From contig NZ_KQ758468.1 in the NCBI RefSeq assembly GCF_001456955.1, forward strand, positions 462,288 to 526,287: a stretch of DNA of 64,000 nt. The letters run 5' to 3'. A program made the translations under genes and the position numbers. The notes beneath the pieces were generated by a model that was not told where the DNA came from, searched no databases, and worked only from the letters and a program-made list of their open reading frames with translations. Position 1 is the first letter of the stretch. Each line of letters begins with the position of its first letter. The stretch comes from Microbacterium enclense. Its GTDB lineage: Bacteria > Actinomycetota > Actinomycetes > Actinomycetales > Microbacteriaceae. Positions 1 to 7,405 of this stretch are shown one piece after another.

Positions 1-826
1 GGCCGTCGAGGCGCTGCAGGTTGCAGTTGATGATGAAGTTCAGGTTGTCGAGACCCTCGTTGGCCGCGACCTGCAGCTGCCCGCGGCTCTCGACCTCGTC
101 CATCTCGCCGTCGCCGAGGTAGGCCCAGACCTGCGAGTCGCCGACGTCTTTGATGCCGCGGTTGGCGAGGTACTTGTTCGACATCGCCTGGTAGATGGCG
201 TTGATCGGACCGAGACCCATCGACACCGTCGGGAACTGCCAGAACTCCGGCATCAGACGGGGGTGGGGGTACGAGGGGATGCCATTGGGCGCGGCGGACT
301 TCTCCTGACGGAAGCCGTCGAGCTGCGCCTCGGTGAGGCGGCCCTCGAGGTAGGCGCGAGCGTAGGCGCCGGGGGAGGCGTGGCCCTGGATGAAGATCTG
401 GTCGCCGCCGGAGGGGTCGTCGAGACCGCGGAAGAAGTGGTTGAAGCCGACCTCGTACAGCGCGGCCGACGAGGCGTAGGTCGAGATGTGGCCGCCGACA
501 CCGATGCCGGGGCGCTGCGCGCGGTGCACGGTGACCGCGGCGTTCCAGCGGATCCACTTGCGGTATCGGCGCTCGAGCTCCTCATCACCGGGGAACTCGG
601 GCTCGTTCTTCTGCGAGATGGTGTTGATGTAGTCGGTGGTCGGAACCATCGGCACGTTGAGGTGCAGTTCCTTCGAGCCCTTCAGCAGGCTCAGCATGAT
701 CTCGCGCGCACGGGCGGGGCCCTTGGCCTGGACCAGCTGGCGCAGGGATTCCTGCCACTCCCCGGTCTCTTCCGGGTCGCTGTCCTGCGGCCCCTGCGAA
801 TACGGATCCTGGTCGTGAACAGTCAC
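1..826 (-). CDS. aceE: Pyruvate dehydrogenase E1 component (homodimeric type), N-terminal part
   Basis: Decarboxylates pyruvate and acetylates lipoyl-E2 in the pyruvate dehydrogenase complex, using thiamine diphosphate. About 275 residues are visible; the gene runs off the left edge, so roughly two thirds of a usual 900-residue E1 is missing. The reading contains the family signatures [40 protein letters not shown] and the ThDP-binding motif start GDGEMDE, all in the order expected of AceE. I start at GTG 826, reading [11 protein letters not shown], with GAAAGG eight bases upstream. No E2 of the pyruvate-specific complex lies adjacent; the only E2/E3 pair in the window is at 20.9-24.1 kb. Confidence 0.93.
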   Translation of the reverse strand, partial: MTVHDQDPYSQGPQDSDPEETGEWQESLRQLVQAKGPARAREIMLSLLKGSKELHLNVPMVPTTDYINTISQKNEPEFPGDEELERRYRKWIRWNAAVTVHRAQRPGIGVGGHISTYASSAALYEVGFNHFFRGLDDPSGGDQIFIQGHASPGAYARAYLEGRLTEAQLDGFRQEKSAAPNGIPSYPHPRLMPEFWQFPTVSMGLGPINAIYQAMSNKYLANRGIKDVGDSQVWAYLGDGEMDEVESRGQLQVAANEGLDNLNFIINCNLQRLDG

Positions 827-1089
827 GGAAGACCTTTCGTCGTCTGGCAGGTCATGCCAGAGAATCGCCATACGAGTGCGGCAACCCTTGTCTGCTCCGC
901 ACAATCAACCAGAGTCCACCCTAGCGAGTCGCGCCGACATCGGATGCGCGGTGACGACCCGCCCCGCCGTACGGTCACGGCGACCGTTCGACGTCGAGAA
1001 GTTCGCGGCATCCGAGGAGCGGGAATGAGGGATGCCAGGACCGGCCGGTTCGCGCCGGACCGCCGCCCTCGCGGGTCTAGCCTGAGCGC

Positions 1090-1785
1090 GTGAGCCCGCA
1101 GGATCCCGCCGCGTTCCGCACCCGTCCCGAGCACCGGTGGCCCGTGGTCATCGCCCTCGCGGTCGGTGCGGGGCTGTACGCCGTGCTCCCCAGCGAGGCG
1201 TCGGGCGCGCTGCGCTACGTCGTCGTGGGTGTCGGCATCCTGTGCGCGATTCCGATGGTCGTGACCAATCCGTCGCGGTTGACCCGGGAGTCGCGGTGGG
1301 GCCGCGGCTTCGCGCTCGCGTTCACCGCGCTGCTGCTGCTGGCGAACCAGGTCGCGTTCGGGCTTCTCGTACTGCAGCTGCTGCGGGGCGAGGGTGACGG
1401 CGCGGCCACACTCCTGGGTGCGGCGCAGGTGTGGGCGATCAACGTCATCGGCTACGCCGTCGTCTATTGGGAGATGGACCGCGGCGGACCCATCGCCCGG
1501 CGCCGCGACCCCCGCGACGCCCTGCCCCCGGCCGACTTCCAGTTCCCTCAGGACTCCGACCGTGACGCGGTGAGCGAGGTGCGCCGCCGTTCGTCCGACG
1601 TCGAGGACTGGGCGCCCGGCTACGTCGACTACCTCTACTTCTCGGCATCCAACGCGATGGCGTTCAGCCCGACCGACGTCATGCCGCTGAGTTCGCGCGC
1701 GAAGCTCTTCATGATGGTGCAGGCGATCTCGGGCTTCATCCTGCTGGCGCTGGTGATCGCGCGGAGCGTGAACATCTTGAACTGA
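1090..1785 (+). CDS. Conserved multi-spanning membrane protein, function unknown
   Basis: A 231-residue protein with about five hydrophobic segments (near residues 18-36, 41-60, 75-97, 108-126 and 207-228). The C-terminal part, YVDYLYFSASNAMAFSPTD followed by LSSRAKLFMMVQ, resembles the end of DUF1345-like and ion-channel-like membrane proteins of actinobacteria, in which a conserved tyrosine/phenylalanine-rich stretch precedes the last helix. No catalytic motif is visible. The GTG start follows TAGCCT by six bases, which fits leaderless transcription. It is the first gene on the plus strand after the aceE promoter region and is followed by the XRE gene with 76 bases between. Function cannot be assigned. 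Confidence 0.75.
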   Translation: MSPQDPAAFRTRPEHRWPVVIALAVGAGLYAVLPSEASGALRYVVVGVGILCAIPMVVTNPSRLTRESRWGRGFALAFTALLLLANQVAFGLLVLQLLRGEGDGAATLLGAAQVWAINVIGYAVVYWEMDRGGPIARRRDPRDALPPADFQFPQDSDRDAVSEVRRRSSDVEDWAPGYVDYLYFSASNAMAFSPTDVMPLSSRAKLFMMVQAISGFILLALVIARSVNILN

Positions 1786-1834
1786 GGTGGGCCCTTACGG
1801 AAGTGGCACCGCGCGACCCCACGACAACGCCTAT

Positions 1835-1852
1835 TATGTGTCTTGATACATA
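1835..1852. promoter_or_regulatory. AT-rich inverted repeat upstream of the XRE gene, probable operator
   Basis: TATGTGTC-TT-GATACATA is an 8-bp inverted repeat with one mismatch, in a conspicuously AT-rich island. It overlaps likely -10 elements (TATTAT at 1832, or TACATA) and ends about a dozen bases before the XRE start codon. Placement and symmetry fit autorepression by the XRE protein, as is usual for antitoxin operons. The binding protein is inferred. Confidence 0.55.
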
Positions 1853-1864
1853 TCGGGAGGCGTG

Positions 1865-2440
1865 ATGAGCAGGATCGGTTCGCTCCTTCGTGCGGCCCGG
1901 AGGAGCCGGAACCTGACCCAGCGCGAGGTGGCCGGGCGGCTTCGCATCGACCAGGGTCGGGTGTCGAAGGCTGAAGCCGCGCGAGAACTGGAATACAGCA
2001 CGATCGAGCGCCTTCTCGCCGCATCCGGCCACCGGCTGTACTCCGCGCCGACGCGCCGCGACGACGTGGCCTCCGCCGGGGCCGCCGTTCGGTCTCATCT
2101 TCGCAACGGTGATCGGCAGCGCGCCCTGCGCACCTTCATCCAACTGAGCGATGATCTCGCGGCAGAGCGGGGATTGGTGCGCGGCGTGCTCTGTCTCGCC
2201 GAGCCCGAACCCACCGGCGATCCCGCGTGGGACGCAGCACTCGCGGCGCTGGTCGCCCTTCGTCTGAACGAAGAGCGGCTGCCCCGGCCGGAATGGGTGG
2301 ATGCCGAAGACCGACGGCTGAGTTCGCCGCGCACTCTCGCCGTCGATGCTGCTGATCCCCTTCCCGCGCGGGCTGACGTGCCCGCGGAGTTCTTCGACCG
2401 CGGTGTCTTGATCTGGGCGGATACTCTCGCGAGCGTCTGA
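1865..2440 (+). CDS. XRE-family transcriptional regulator, probable antitoxin
   Basis: 191 residues. The N-terminal HTH_XRE domain spans about residues 2-58 (IGSLLRAARRSRNLTQREVA, then RIDQGRVSKAEAA as the recognition helix). The remaining 130 residues have no motif I recognise and probably contact the partner. I start at ATG 1865 because GGGAGG lies four bases before it; an alternative GTG at 1862 would be too close. The next gene, a nucleotidyltransferase, begins two bases after the stop, so the pair is one operon. An AT-rich palindrome covers the promoter. Known family: HTH plus AbiEii/DUF6036-like nucleotidyltransferase pairs act as toxin-antitoxin or abortive-infection modules. Antitoxin role is inferred from this context. 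Confidence 0.75.
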   Translation: MSRIGSLLRAARRSRNLTQREVAGRLRIDQGRVSKAEAARELEYSTIERLLAASGHRLYSAPTRRDDVASAGAAVRSHLRNGDRQRALRTFIQLSDDLAAERGLVRGVLCLAEPEPTGDPAWDAALAALVALRLNEERLPRPEWVDAEDRRLSSPRTLAVDAADPLPARADVPAEFFDRGVLIWADTLASV

Positions 2441-2441
2441 C

Positions 2442-2981
2442 ATGGTGGCTCTTGAACGCGCCGATATCGTGGCAGCGCTTCGCGACCTGGTCGACGAGCT
2501 GCGGGCGGACGGGAGAGGCGCACGAGTGCGTCTCGTGGGCGGCGCGGCTCTCGCCCTGCGGTACTTCGACCGTCAGTCGACGTCAGACCTCGATGCGGTC
2601 GCGGTGGGCGCGGCCGACGACAAAGCTGTCGCGGCGGCAGCCGCCCGAGTCGCTGCGCGACGGAGCTGGCCCCCGAATTGGCTGAACTTCGAGGCCGAGC
2701 GACTCGGCGCTGTTCCGTGGCTCGGCCGCCCGGCTGAGTGGGTGTCCGTGTTCGACGAGGCCGGGATCGTCGTCGAGGTGGCGTCGACGGAGACCCTCCT
2801 CGCGATGAAGCTCCGCGCCGGTCGCCCGGGACGGGACGTGGACGACATCCGACAGCTTCTGCGATCGTGTGGGATCTCGCGTGTCGAGGACGCGGAGCAA
2901 CTGTACGAAGACTTCTACCCCGGCGACGCCTTCTCGCATCGGACGCAGGCCATCGTGGCGGCGATTCTGTCTGAACCGTAG
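2442..2981 (+). CDS. AbiEii/DUF6036-like nucleotidyltransferase, probable toxin
   Basis: 179 residues. The nucleotidyltransferase core is seen as RLVGGAALALRYFDRQSTSD followed by LDAV: a GG motif, then the Asp-x-Asp metal-binding pair of the Pol-beta superfamily. Further on, LLAMKLRAGR and RDVDDIRQLL match the conserved Lys and the Asp-x-x-Asp-Ile motif of AbiEii/MenT-type enzymes. Such enzymes block growth by adding nucleotides to tRNA or other targets; whether this one is toxic is inference. It is two bases downstream of the XRE gene with no promoter of its own. The tRNA-Val gene follows 82 bases later on the other strand, a common neighbourhood for mobile cassettes, but I see no attachment-site duplication. 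Confidence 0.75.
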   Translation: MVALERADIVAALRDLVDELRADGRGARVRLVGGAALALRYFDRQSTSDLDAVAVGAADDKAVAAAAARVAARRSWPPNWLNFEAERLGAVPWLGRPAEWVSVFDEAGIVVEVASTETLLAMKLRAGRPGRDVDDIRQLLRSCGISRVEDAEQLYEDFYPGDAFSHRTQAIVAAILSEP

Positions 2982-3062
2982 GTGCTCGCGGAGCGTCCAC
3001 AGGATGAATGACGGAGACCAGGGGACGCGACGCGTTCAGCTGCGCCGATCTCGACTTGAGGG

Positions 3063-3135
3063 TGGGCCCTGCCGGGATCGAACCGACGACATCCACGGTG
3101 TAAACGTGGCGCTCTACCAGCTGAGCTAAAGGCCC
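3063..3135 (-). tRNA. tRNA-Val (anticodon TAC)
   Basis: Full cloverleaf on the minus strand, 73 bases. Acceptor GGGCCTT pairs with AGGGCCC (one G-T), D arm GCTC/GAGC, anticodon stem CCACG/CGTGG enclosing loop TTTACAC (anticodon TAC), T arm GTCGG/CCGGC with loop TTCGATC, discriminator A. CCA is not encoded. Confidence 0.97.
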
Positions 3136-3149
3136 TGGATGCGACGAGT

Positions 3150-3488
3150 CTACCGGGCGTCACGCGAACGCCCGGCCGACGGCCGGTCTCCGCGCAGTAC
3201 GCGGAACCATGCGGGGAGCAGGAAACGCGGGAGCCAGAACATCGCGACCACACTGACGACGAGCAGAACCGCCGCGACCACGCAGAGAACGAGGAAGGCG
3301 AGACGCGAGTACGGCTGGGCGAGCAAGCCGACGGTGGCCGCGGCGAACGCGAAACCGAGCCACAGCCAGGCGAAACCCATCGTCGACCCGTACCCGCGAC
3401 GGACGCTGATCCAGCCTTTCCAGCGCCCGGAGTAGGCGAGCGTACCGAGAAGGAGGAAGACGACGCTTCCGAGGATGCCGCCGGTCAT
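3150..3488 (-). CDS. Small membrane protein, function unknown
   Basis: 112 residues with about four hydrophobic helices: near 3-18, 37-57, 63-88 and a short one around 80-95, with charged tail RVLRGDRPSAGRSRDAR at the C-terminus, probably cytoplasmic. No family motif is recognised. The ATG at 3488 is divergent from the zinc-ribbon gene, with 115 bases between the two starts. Codon use is like its neighbours. It ends 15 bases from the tRNA-Val gene, which is on the same strand. Confidence 0.7.
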   Translation of the reverse strand: MTGGILGSVVFLLLGTLAYSGRWKGWISVRRGYGSTMGFAWLWLGFAFAAATVGLLAQPYSRLAFLVLCVVAAVLLVVSVVAMFWLPRFLLPAWFRVLRGDRPSAGRSRDAR

Positions 3489-3603
3489 CGGCTGCAGAGC
3501 GGAGCGAGTGGATCAGGCACGGCCGGCGTTCCTTCCTCGAGGGTCCGAGCGTCCAGGCTACCCAGCACCGCCGATGTCCCACCCCCGGGGTAGCGTGGAA
3601 CCC

Positions 3604-4332
3604 GTGAATGCCGATCCCGCCGACCAGCGCAAACTGCTCGACCTCGCCGACCTCGACGCGCGGATCCACCGCGACCAGAAGGTCGCCGCCAACCCGCCCC
3701 AGGCGGAGCGCGTGCGCGAGTTGATCGCCCAGCGCTCGACCCTGTCGCAAGAGCTGGGTGCCCGCGCCAACGCGCGCGACGACATCACCGCCGAACTGAA
3801 GCGTCTCGAGTCCGACGTGGCCGTCGTCGACGCCCGCATCGCGCGCGACACCGAGCGCCTCGCCGCGTCGTCGAACGCCAAGCAGGCACAGGGCTTCGAG
3901 AGCGAGCTGGCCTCGCTTCAGCGCCGCAAGAGCGACCTCGAAGACACCGAGATCGCTTTGATGGAGCGTCTCGAAGCGGCGGATGCCGCCGTCGCCGAGC
4001 AAGAGGCGCTGATCGCCGACACCAACGCACAGGGTGCGCAGTTGAGTGCCGAGGCGAAGACGACCGTGGCCGACGCCACCGCGCGTCTCGAGGGCGCACG
4101 GCGCGACCGCGACGCCGTCGCCGCCGCCGTTCCGACAGACCTGCTCGCCCTCTACGAGCGCCTGGCGTCCCGCGGCAACGGCGCCGGACTGCTTCGCGCC
4201 GGCGCGTGCGAGGCGTGCCGCATGGTGCTGCCGCCCAGCGACCTGGCCACGGTGCGCCGCTCGCAGACCGACGAGGTCGTGTTCTGCCCCGAGTGCGGGG
4301 CGATCCTCGTGCGCACCGAAGAATCGCGATGA
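3604..4332 (+). CDS. Coiled-coil protein with C4 zinc ribbon (COG1579/DUF164)
   Basis: 242 residues. Residues 1-180 are Ala/Glu/Arg-rich heptads forming an antiparallel coiled coil (for example SQELGARANARDDITAELKR). The C-terminus has two CxxC pairs, CEACR near 205 and CPECG near 230, making a zinc ribbon. Actinobacterial members of this family are thought to bind nucleic acid or act in envelope biology; the role is unsettled. The reading frame is open further upstream, but I choose GTG 3604 because TAGCGT lies seven bases before it, the leaderless pattern seen throughout this window, and because the sequence VNADPADQRKLLDLADLD is the usual N-terminus. The polymerase gene follows after 15 bases. 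Confidence 0.9.
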   Translation: MNADPADQRKLLDLADLDARIHRDQKVAANPPQAERVRELIAQRSTLSQELGARANARDDITAELKRLESDVAVVDARIARDTERLAASSNAKQAQGFESELASLQRRKSDLEDTEIALMERLEAADAAVAEQEALIADTNAQGAQLSAEAKTTVADATARLEGARRDRDAVAAAVPTDLLALYERLASRGNGAGLLRAGACEACRMVLPPSDLATVRRSQTDEVVFCPECGAILVRTEESR

Positions 4333-4347
4333 CACCGAGCGGCGGCC

Positions 4348-6045
4348 GTGGCCTCTGACACGGTCGTCGTCGGACGCACCGCCGCCGGCCGCATGGCCCT
4401 CGTCGGCCTCGGCGACCATTCCGCGGCGAGCGAGGTCGATACCGCGGCCCTCGCCGCCGCCGTCGCGGCGCGCGAGAACGACGGCGACGTGCGCTGGGTC
4501 TGGGCCGACACCGCGGCCGTCTACCCGCGCCTGCTCGACGCGGGCGTTCGCGTCGCCCGAGCGTGGGACCTCCGGCTCGTGCACGCCATCCTCCACCACG
4601 CCCGGACGGTGACCGACGACCACGGCCTCCGCTCAAGCACCGGATGGGATGCCGATGCGGCGGCACCCGTTGACGGTGACACCCTCTTCGACCTGGGCGA
4701 CGCGGCATCCGGAATCCCCGAAACGGTCGAAGCCGCCGTCGCGGAGTACCACCGTCAGACCGCCGCGATCGCGTCGTCGGAGGCGCCGGGGGCGCTGCGC
4801 CTGCTGTGCGCGGCCGAGTCGGCGGGTGCACTGATCGCGGTCGAGCTGCACACGGCGGGCGTGCCGTGGAGCCGCGCCGCCCACGAGCACCTGCTCGAGC
4901 GCGAGCTCGGCGCGCGCCGCGGGGGAGGGCTGCCCGCCCGCATCGACCAGACCGCCGCCGTCGTGCGCGCCGCGCTGGACGACCCGGCGGCCTCACTCGA
5001 CTCGCAGCCTCGGCTGCTGCGGTCGCTGCATCGCGTCGGGCTCATGGTGCAGTCCACCTCCCGCTGGGAGCTCGCCGAGCACGACCACCCCGCCGTCGCG
5101 CCCCTCATCGCCTACAAGAAACTCATGCGCCTCTACACGGCCAACGGCTGGGCCTGGCTCGACGAGTGGGTGCGCGACGACCGATTCCGCCCCGTCTACG
5201 TCCCCGCCGGCGTGGTCACCGGCCGCTGGGCGTCGTCGGGCGGGGGAGCGCTGCAGATCCCGCGGTCGCTGCGCACGGCCGTCCGCGCCGATCCGGGCTG
5301 GACGCTCGTCACCGCCGACGTCGCACAGCTCGAACCGCGCGTTCTCGCCGCGATGGCGCGCGACACGGCGTTGGCCGAGGCGGCATCCGGTCGCGACCTC
5401 TACGCCGGCATCGTCGAGCGCGGTGCCGTCGCCAGCCGCGCCGAGGCGAAGCTCGCGATGCTCGGAGCCATGTACGGCGCGACCACCGGCGAGAGCGGGC
5501 GACTCCTGCCGCGCCTGCGCCGCACCTTCCCGCGCGCGATGCAGCTCGTCGACGACGCCGCCCGCACGGGCGAGGACGGCGGGGTGGTGCAGACCTGGCT
5601 CGGGCGCACGTCTCCGGCCGCGGGGGAGTCGTGGCGCGCGCTGCAGTCGCTCGCCAGCGACGCCGCGGCATCCGGAGTCGACGAGACCCGCGCCCGCCGC
5701 TCGGCCCGCGACCGCGGGCGCTTCACCCGCAACTTCGTCGTTCAGGGCACGGCCGCCGAGTGGGCTCTCGCCTGGCTGGCCGACCTGCGCGCGCGCCTCG
5801 CCGCCCTCCCCGAAGTGGATGCCACACGCGCGGCGCCCGCGTCGGGACCGGTGTTCCAGCGCCGGCCGCACCTGGCGTTCTTCCTGCACGACGAGATCGT
5901 CGTGCACACGCCGCTCGAGCACGCGGATGCCGTGGCCGACGCGGTGCGGGAGTCCGCGGCATCCGCGGGTCGGCTGTTGTTCGGGACGTTCCCGATCGAC
6001 TTCCCGCTCGACCTGCGCATCGGCGAGACGGCCGAGAAGGGCTGA
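4348..6045 (+). CDS. Short family A DNA polymerase (bifunctional 3'-5' exonuclease/polymerase type)
   Basis: 565 residues, much shorter than Pol I (about 880-900) because there is no N-terminal 5' nuclease. Polymerase motif A is VTADVAQLEPRVLAAMARD (about 313), motif B is RAEAKLAMLGAMYG (about 365) and motif C is FFLHDEIVVHT (about 510), each with the catalytic acidic or basic residues present. The N-terminal 180 residues occupy the exonuclease position but are degenerate: DxE-type metal ligands are not obvious to me. Family members are widespread in actinobacteria beside the DUF164 zinc-ribbon gene, as here (15-base gap). Likely role is repair or gap filling. The start is GTG 4348. The gene is unusually rich in GGATGCC/GGCATCC words. 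Confidence 0.88.
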   Translation: MASDTVVVGRTAAGRMALVGLGDHSAASEVDTAALAAAVAARENDGDVRWVWADTAAVYPRLLDAGVRVARAWDLRLVHAILHHARTVTDDHGLRSSTGWDADAAAPVDGDTLFDLGDAASGIPETVEAAVAEYHRQTAAIASSEAPGALRLLCAAESAGALIAVELHTAGVPWSRAAHEHLLERELGARRGGGLPARIDQTAAVVRAALDDPAASLDSQPRLLRSLHRVGLMVQSTSRWELAEHDHPAVAPLIAYKKLMRLYTANGWAWLDEWVRDDRFRPVYVPAGVVTGRWASSGGGALQIPRSLRTAVRADPGWTLVTADVAQLEPRVLAAMARDTALAEAASGRDLYAGIVERGAVASRAEAKLAMLGAMYGATTGESGRLLPRLRRTFPRAMQLVDDAARTGEDGGVVQTWLGRTSPAAGESWRALQSLASDAAASGVDETRARRSARDRGRFTRNFVVQGTAAEWALAWLADLRARLAALPEVDATRAAPASGPVFQRRPHLAFFLHDEIVVHTPLEHADAVADAVRESAASAGRLLFGTFPIDFPLDLRIGETAEKG

Positions 6046-6096
6046 GGGCACGCGAGATCTGCCGGATGCCATCGGCGCCGCCGCGTAGACTGGCGG

Positions 6097-6493
6097 ATGC
6101 GAATGGGTCGGCTGGACGGTCGCGTCACGGGTTCGCCCGTGCCGAGGAACGTCCGGGCTCCACAGGGCAGGACGGTGGGTAACACCCACCCGGAGCAATC
6201 CGCGAGACAGTGCCACAGAGAGCAGACCGCCTCATCGGTCCCTGAGCTTGTCGAAGGGCCGTCGGGGTAAGGGTGAAAGGGTGGTGTAAGAGACCACCGG
6301 GGGTCGTGGTGACACGACCCGCCAGGTAAACCTCGTCCGGAGCAAGGCCAGACAGGGGATGACGACGCGGCTCGCCGAGTCCCCGGGTAGGCCGCTGGAG
6401 CGGCACGGCAACGTGTCGCCGAGAGAGATGACCGTCCACGGGACCCTAAGGGCCCCCGGACAGAACCCGGCGTACAGGCCGGCCCATTCGCCC
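6097..6493 (+). ncRNA. rnpB: RNase P RNA (type A)
   Basis: The catalytic RNA that trims tRNA 5' leaders. P1 is formed by GCGAATGGG near 6099 and CCCATTCGC at 6483-6491. The conserved core words are present: GAGGAACGTCCGGGCTCCACAGGGCAGG near 6140-6170, GGTAACACCCACC near 6178, AGTGCCACAGAGAGCAGACCGCC, GGGTGAAAGGGTGG, and CGAGTCCCCGGGTAGGCCGCTG toward the 3' end. The variable stem after AGACCGCC, which corresponds to P12, carries a 24-base sequence of intergenic-repeat type (see separate entry). End points are set from P1 pairing and may be off by a few bases. Confidence 0.95.
6237..6260. repeat. REP-like imperfect palindrome inside rnpB (P12 position)
   Basis: GGTCCCTGAGC at 6237 running into TTGTCGAAGGGCC folds as a hairpin with GG-CCCT pairing to AGGG-CC. 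I recognise this word and its reverse complement as a widespread short intergenic repeat of high-GC bacteria. No second copy was seen in this window. Confidence 0.6.
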
Positions 6494-6516
6494 CGCCATC
6501 CCGAGCCGTCGAGCAC

Positions 6517-6819
6517 TTACGCGGGTCCCCCGGAGCGCGCCCGCAGCAGGCCGTTCATGCCGCCGATGACGAAGCCCCACCCCACGGCGAACAGCGCGAT
6601 CGCACCGGCCAGCCACAACACGACCTCGGGCCATCCGCCGAACGCCGACCCGAAATCCGCGTTCCGGTCGAAGAGAAGACCGAGCCCTGCGCCCCACGTC
6701 GACCCCAGCGCGACGACGGCCGACGCCATCGCCTGGGCGAAAGCGCAGGCGCCGAGGGCCACGCCGACCATCCCGAACACCACCAGCAGTACGCCACCCC
6801 AGACGCACCGTCGACTCAT
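6517..6819 (-). CDS. Small membrane protein, function unknown
   Basis: 100 residues with three hydrophobic stretches: about residues 7-30 (CVWGGVLLVVFGMVGVALGA), 32-55, and 70-92 (VVLWLAGAIALFAVGWGFVI). A longer reading begins at 6867, but ATG 6819 follows TAGGCT by seven bases, the leaderless signature used by many genes here, so the shorter form (MSRRCVWGG) is preferred. It is convergent with rnpB, whose 3' end lies 23 bases away. No known domain. Confidence 0.7.
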   Translation of the reverse strand: MSRRCVWGGVLLVVFGMVGVALGACAFAQAMASAVVALGSTWGAGLGLLFDRNADFGSAFGGWPEVVLWLAGAIALFAVGWGFVIGGMNGLLRARSGGPA

Positions 6820-6910
6820 GCCGGCCAGCCTAGGCGAGGGCCCGCGCCGCACCGCGAACCTGCGCATCCCCGCGAACCAACCCGATCGGCGCTCCGCACC
6901 GAATACCCAT

Positions 6911-6946
6911 CGACCCTCCCGCTGGCCCCCTGCCTCGGGAGGGTCG
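6911..6946. terminator. GC-rich hairpin in a divergent intergenic region
   Basis: CGACCCTCCCG and CGGGAGGGTCG form a perfect 11-bp stem with a 14-base loop. It lies between the divergent genes starting at 6819 and 7049, so it does not terminate either one; it could be a leader structure for the 7049 gene or insulate the two. No T-tract follows. Confidence 0.35.
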
Positions 6947-7048
6947 CCTCGTCTCGGCGGGTGAGACGTCTGCGTCTGCCGTCCACCCCCGGGTGAATGT
7001 CGGAGTTATGTTCTACCATCGACCACGGCCGGGGAAGGGGTCCGGTGC

Positions 7049-7342
7049 ATGGGGTCGACGAGAGTCAGCGACGAGATGGTCGCGCGGGTGCTGGCATCCA
7101 TCGCCCCTTGCACACTGCAGCCCGAGACGTGGGGCGCCCGACCCATCGAGTGGTACTCGCGGAAGCGTCCCGTGTGGGCGTGGGTGACGTGGCCGAACCG
7201 CGCCGCCACCCGGGAGCCGGCGTGGGCAACCGGCGGCAACGACCGTGTGGTCATGCTCGAGGTGCCGTGCGAGGGCGGGCACTGGGCGCCCGTCGTGTGG
7301 CGCAACGCGGTCAGCGTGCGCCGCGTCGACGAAGCGGCCTGA
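7049..7342 (+). CDS. Conserved hypothetical protein, Trp-rich
   Basis: 97 residues with seven tryptophans and motifs such as WYSRKRPVWAWVTWPNRA and VMLEVPCEGGHWAPVVWRNA. The alternation of Trp/Val strands with short turns suggests a small beta-rich fold, but I recognise no family. ATG 7049 is preceded by GGGGAAGGGG about nine bases upstream, an acceptable ribosome binding site, and by TACCAT near 7014 as a possible -10. It is convergent with ppgK, with a GC-rich hairpin at 7373-7397 between them. Overlapping frames were rejected because their third-position G/C is lower. Confidence 0.65.
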   Translation: MGSTRVSDEMVARVLASIAPCTLQPETWGARPIEWYSRKRPVWAWVTWPNRAATREPAWATGGNDRVVMLEVPCEGGHWAPVVWRNAVSVRRVDEAA

Positions 7343-7372
7343 TTCGCCGGGCGGCGAGCGTGACGCACGCGG

Positions 7373-7397
7373 GGCGCCGGCGGCATTCGACGGCGCC
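7373..7397. terminator. Hairpin between convergent genes
   Basis: GGCGCCG (7373) and CGGCGCC (7391-7397) form a 7-bp stem with an 11-base loop in the 63-base gap between the convergent 7049 gene and ppgK. No T-run is present, which is common in this GC-rich genome. Confidence 0.4.
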
Positions 7398-7405
7398 GGC
7401 CGGGC

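Noticed and set aside
2982..3150. An attachment site at tRNA-Val for a mobile element carrying the XRE/nucleotidyltransferase pair
   Set aside because: I found no duplicated tRNA 3' end or integrase in the window.
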